Assembly: GCA_009760855.2 (NCBI GenBank) | Contig: WPIO01000003.1 | Coordinates: 6,014,501 to 6,078,500, forward strand | DNA length: 64,000 nucleotides | DNA from: Cristatella mucedo | Lineage: Eukaryota > Bryozoa > Phylactolaemata > Cristatellidae | Direction of reading: 5' to 3' | Shown: in pieces, positions 60,034 through 64,000 of the stretch | Layout: every line of letters begins with the position of its first letter | Position numbering within the stretch: position 1 is the stretch's first letter | Made by a program: the position numbers and the translations under genes | The notes under the pieces: model-generated | Database searches by the model: none | What the model saw: the letters and a program-made list of their open reading frames with translations, nothing else | Told to the model about the DNA's origin: nothing

Positions 60034-61560
60034 CTGAAAGAAAAAATGGCGAACTTCATGTTTCTAGAAAATTAGCTGGAATAACGATTATTATATTTAC
60101 AGACTAAATCATCGCTTCCATCATGAGCAAGCGTTGTCAGAATGCATACTCTGCAGCATGTCATAGCAATTGTTGCTTAAGTGAATTTGCATTTGCATCA
60201 GATTTAATTTAACATGGAACTTCGTAGAACTTCTGGGACCTTCTAGAGCGGCTACTCTTTGGCTCCTTATAATTGTATTTCCCTATATATATATATACCC
60301 CTCCCTCCCTTAGGAATAGGCGGGCTAGCCACTGCAGTCAAGTCACTGCAGTCCGAGCCCAATGCATTAACTGCTGCTGCTGTATATAGCGCAATATCTA
60401 GGAAATTCACGAAATGAACACTGCAACAATACAGGAAAACCTTTTATTTGAATAGTGATAGTCTTTTGTCCCTAACTTTGCGTAAATTATGCGATTAGTG
60501 GACGTGTGTTTGTTCCTGCCTCCTGCCGCATCGTCGTCGCGTGAGGTCCCTATAGCTGAATGTCTGGCTACGGTTTTCCATGTGATCTATTCCCCCTTCT
60601 TGTTATTCGTTTGAATGTTTGAGCTCATCAATTGAGTGCAACTGTCTGTCTCGTGCGGTCTTCCAGATTTGGCCGGTTAGGTATCGCAAAGATCACATTC
60701 AGGTATTGAAGAAGGCCTTCGGCCCAAAACCATTATCTCTATTGTCAGAACTAACCACCACACACGTTCTCTCGTAATGTTTATCGCTAGCGTTACCAAC
60801 CAGCCCTTACGTTCTCCCTTTAGAAATTTTGCTAACTTCAGAAAGTAAGCAATAATAGGGCCGTTGCTAATCTGGGGCTTTGCATGCATTGTGTTCCTCC
60901 GTAATACGGCCACTTGCAGTTAATCTATTACTTTGACAATTGGTGATGCCCTGGAGATTTTTGCCTTGCATGAAACCAGATTAAAGTCGACGAATTAATA
61001 ATCATCACCGATGCTGCCTCTGAAATTTCAAAAAATTGATTAAAATTAGCCACTATAACCAGAACTTCTTTGAATTTTAAGCCGACCTCAGCTTCAACTC
61101 AACCGTGTTTGAAAAATATTTTATTTTTATTTTTCCAGCTAGTAGGAGAATGTCAATAGAGATGGTAAATTATTGTCAAAATGCGAAAATTGTAGCTTAA
61201 CTTATGAATTTGCTTACATTCGCTCTGGTTTTTCATTAGAAGTTGCCCTCCTCTTACTCTAGATGCTATAAATATTTACTTTTGTAAGCAATCAGATTTA
61301 ATGTGTTCTAACATGTTCACACTGTATGAGATGGGGTGAGCGTTGCTAACGTTTAAACTCTTACACGTATACAACGCTAGACTTCTGATTTAATTTTCTC
61401 TCGATATTGTACCCTATCGACCTTTGCTGTTTTCCCTTTAGGCCCATCCTATCATATGCGAACTGACACTGTCAATATCCCAGGATTGCGTTTCTTTTTT
61501 GACATCTCAATTTACGTCCTAATACAAAACTACCGTTGCTAGCATTGACATTAATTCTGG
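60034..61560. other. Intron of gene 1, left part
   Basis: No repeat was recognised apart from a short TATATATA run at 60285. The 78-codon minus frame at 60913-60677 has no motif. Confidence 0.4.
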
Positions 61561-61564
61561 GATA

Positions 61565-62372
61565 AGAATGACAATCGACCACATCAGCTCCGCAATCAAG
61601 TCTGCCTACTTTTAGCGACGTAACATTGCTAAATTCGGGCTTGTTCAGACAGGGATACCACATCTAAGTTGACTTATGCATTTGTGACATCCCGTCTTGA
61701 CTTCTGTAACTCACTGCTTTCTGGTTTACCGGCCTGTGCAATCAGGCACTTACAGCTAGTGCAACACTCTGAGCCCAGGCTTATCTGCTGTGAGCGTCGC
61801 AGTTGCCACACCACACCACTTCTCGCCGACCTATACTGGCTTCCAATAAATCAACTCACCGACTTCAAGATTTATCACTCATTTTTAGGTCCCTTCATTC
61901 TTTGGCTCCAGTCTACCTATCAGGTCTACTGCTCTACCAGGTTAAGAATCGTACCACTAGCTTTTCGGAATCGAACTGTTTACCAATACCTCGTAGCAGA
62001 CTCAAATTCTTTGAAGACCATGCCTTTAGTTTGCATGGTACCAAAGCCTGGAACTCATTCCCTACCTGCGTCACAACATCCCCTGACTTGACCACATTAA
62101 AAAAACTAAAAACGCACCAATTTATCACAGCATTTAGTGTGGCCCTGTGAGTAAAATCGTATATGCTTATCCATGCTGACACTGTGCCTGCTGCCACTAA
62201 CCATATTTGCATGATGACCCGGTGCATGTCAACTATGTTCTTCTTGTTGTTTATTGAGCATGCTACTATTAATCATTCAATTGTGTTTCCTTTGCAGCAA
62301 GTGTAAAGTACCTAGAGAAAGATTGAGCTCTCTGAGTACGCTTTATCGAGTGTATTAATATTATTATATTAC
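61565..62372 (+). mobile_element. LINE family A, 3' fragment a10 in intron of gene 1
   Basis: Plus-strand, 5'-truncated copy starting at the region coding for DHISSAIKSAY. It contains [20 protein letters not shown] (61681-61740), then CHTTPLLADLYWLPINQL and a frameshift to FRSLHSLAPVYLSGLLLY. The C-terminal end lies near 62150, the 3' UTR follows, and the hairpin tail GAGAAAGATTGAGCTCTCTG is at 62316-62335 with an ATT-rich end. It has moderate decay. It is antisense to the host gene. Confidence 0.85.
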
Positions 62373-62814
62373 CATTCTGTCCACACTAACTTGCATGTTT
62401 AGTCATACTACTTGACAATCATACCGACCTTTGGCCTTAAGGCAACCCTGAAACTCGAAGCTAGCCAATGATTTCTTAATGATTTTGCGCTTCAGACTAG
62501 AAGACAGGTTCGTCCCTCCCAAGCACCTTTTTGCTGAACACTAAGTTAAAAAATAAGGACCGCACACGAACAATAGCATGTAGCAAAAAATTCGTTAGTA
62601 GGTGTCCGGCTCTTGGTATTTGAAGATTATTGTATGCCATTTGTAAGGCTGCATCCTAATTTTACAGAGAAATAGTAAAATCATGAGATAGATAAATTCT
62701 TCCTATAATCAGTTACGGAGACATTCAATTGAGAAATATTAGCGTTTTAATGCCAAATAAGTCCATATATCAGCTTCCGACTTGTTGAAAATTGATATTT
62801 TGCTCATCACTCAC

Positions 62815-62918
62815 CATCTGCCGCAATAACTTGTGTCCTGTGGTAAATATACCCGTGCCATGCCAAGCCACTTCACTCTGAGGACAGTGTCCGAAGCAAT
62901 CTTTGTATATGTTGCCAC
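62815..62918 (-). CDS. CTHRC1-like: CTHRC1-like gene 1, upstream exon found
   Basis: A 104-base exon between acceptor CGATACTTTCAG and donor ATG|GTGAGTGATG. It is phase 0 at the start, as in gene 2, and ends inside a Trp codon. It encodes VATYTKIASDTVLRVKWLGM, then ARVYLPQDTSYCGR and the split Trp. It corresponds to the first half of the fused gene 2 exon (IVTYKKLSDTSGLHLRNVGT...CCRW) and to the CTFTKMRSNSALRV...CCQRW stretch of CTHRC1. One of the paired cysteines is Tyr (YC instead of CC). The exon that should precede it (the S-W...D-x-G segment) was not found in the remaining 1.08 kb of the window. Confidence 0.7.
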
Positions 62919-64000
62919 CTGAAAGTATCGATTGTAAAAATTCGCTTACAAAATTGCTGAGCATGCCACTGACGAAACTCGAATACTAAATTCACAATGT
63001 AATAACCGGGCATCGTGTGCTGACCGCATGGTTTTGTCGTCATCCACAGCTGAATTATTAATTATTCAGTGACGAGTTTGCACTTTTAAATCCCATTACA
63101 TGCATCCCATTATTTGCACAAATACTCTATTAATGCCATAAAATGAGTCGCATGAACATTACGATCAACGAAAGAGTCTTGAACTTGCCGGCAAGGTTAG
63201 TATTGTGGTACTTACACGTAACCATTGGTTTTTATCAGTGACTATTCAATTGCGAGTAGCTGGTGACAAGAACTTGAGTGCTTAGTCTATTCCTTTTGAG
63301 AGAAAATAAAATACTGCACGTTACTGTTTTTCTATGGAACTGGATGAGTAGGTTTTACTCTCCCGTCCAAGGCCTTTAAAGGTTTGAAGCTACAAAAATT
63401 CTTGAAGCTAGCTATATACGTAGGCTGCATTGCAGGGTTAGAACAGTTGTTCGCTGCGACATCCAGAAAAGAACACTCACACTTTCCGATTTAAATTTGT
63501 TCGTCTTACATAAGTCGGCAGACCAACTTGTAACTATCTAGATTGCCATGAACCTGGCGCAAAATCAAAGCATTTTGCATACGTTCCTAGCTGCATGGAG
63601 ATCTATTGTCTCTATACCGGATGAAATAATAGAAAGATGCTCTACATTTTATCACATTGCTACCTCATACATAATAAATGTCGCTAGGGAACTTAATTGC
63701 AAATGTTAAGCTTCTAGTTATAATATAAATTAATCAAATAATCTAGGTTCGGTGTGTATTTTATGCAGTATCAATCAAACTAGTTGCAAATAGAGAAGTT
63801 GATACTTCCTAACAAACAGGTAAAACAAAATTAATGCTAAATGTACGATAGTTATTGTAATTAAACAACATCACTTAGCGTCCTTAGTTGCTTTATCACT
63901 GTCACAGTCTGCTCATTTTAAATACCCTGTATCGGAAGTATGTCAAGTGGTTAGTAATTACAAGTAACACTAAAAGCTCAAAGATTGTTATTATTGTTAT
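62919..64000. other. Presumed upstream intron of gene 1
   Basis: AT-rich; no exon was recognised. Two donor-like sites on the minus strand (near 63215 and 63481) were examined; the frames behind them are too short or do not match the family. The 5' part of gene 1 probably lies beyond the window. Confidence 0.35.

Noticed and set aside
63480-63545. Minus-strand donor-like site with an SWS-containing frame, considered as the missing upstream exon of gene 1
   Set aside because: Only the S-W pair fits. The I-D-x-G part is absent, and a stop lies just upstream unless a weak CTAG acceptor is used.
1-64000. CRISPR arrays, prokaryotic operons, prophage
   Set aside because: There are no regularly spaced repeats with unique spacers, no Shine-Dalgarno/ORF organisation and no long intact ORFs. 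The window is animal DNA.

Overview
This window looks like repeat-rich nuclear DNA from an invertebrate animal. The evidence is short exons with GT/AG borders and consistent phases, long AT-leaning non-coding stretches, AT/CA microsatellites, and many decayed CR1/L2-type LINEs and tRNA-derived SINEs. There are no bacterial-style operons or ribosome-binding sites. The species cannot be fixed from the sequence. Nearly every long open frame is a retrotransposon fragment or an antisense shadow of one.

The main host-gene content is on the minus strand in the right third. Two adjacent head-to-tail genes encode the C-terminal globular domain of the CTHRC1 family (collagen triple helix repeat containing 1, a secreted protein). 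Gene 1 has exons at 62918-62815, 60033-59927 and 59805-59564. Gene 2 has exons at 57061-56961, 53287-53095 and 52244-52063. Reading frames stay open and splice phases match across every junction. The domain's signature segments (the WxF/L-NGVEC strand, the DG/EG-x-CYGL turn, G-x-C, and the C-terminal IIV/IIS-[DE]-EV strand) lie in the expected order. The signal peptide and Gly-X-Y exons were not found. Three other probable host exons are less secure: a 79-residue terminal exon at 1455-1215, a GC-rich Ser/Gly/Ala C-terminal exon at 32100-32013, and an unrecognised exon near 39484-39321, all minus strand.

Layout: 1-2.7 kb, mostly featureless with one orphan exon; 2.7-4.8 kb, LINE family A (plus); 5-10 kb, an old third LINE family (C) broken up by LINE A, a SINE and LINE B; 10-12.7 kb, largely unassigned; 12.7-15.9 kb, the longest LINE A copy (endonuclease plus reverse transcriptase); 16-26.7 kb, AT-rich and nearly empty; 26.8-31.7 kb, a SINE, LINE B, LINE A copies and a foldback element; 32-33 kb, a GC-rich island with the Ala-rich exon; 33-40 kb, mostly empty with SINEs; 41.5-42.7 kb, LTR-retrotransposon gag debris; 42.8-45.7 kb, a diverged tandem satellite of about 175 bp period; 46.7-51.8 kb, a long LINE B with a duplicated 5' half and a young LINE A fragment at the junction; 52-63 kb, the CTHRC1-like pair, whose introns carry an LTR-like element, a composite microsatellite, LINE A pieces and a SINE.

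The mobile elements appear to be related in function. The commonest SINE ends in the same short hairpin tail as LINE A, as expected if the LINE machinery copies the SINE. LINE A and B copies range from badly decayed to nearly open, so activity was spread over time. The most interesting points for follow-up are the CTHRC1-like tandem pair, the nucleosome-length satellite, the duplicated LINE block and the LINE/SINE shared tail.
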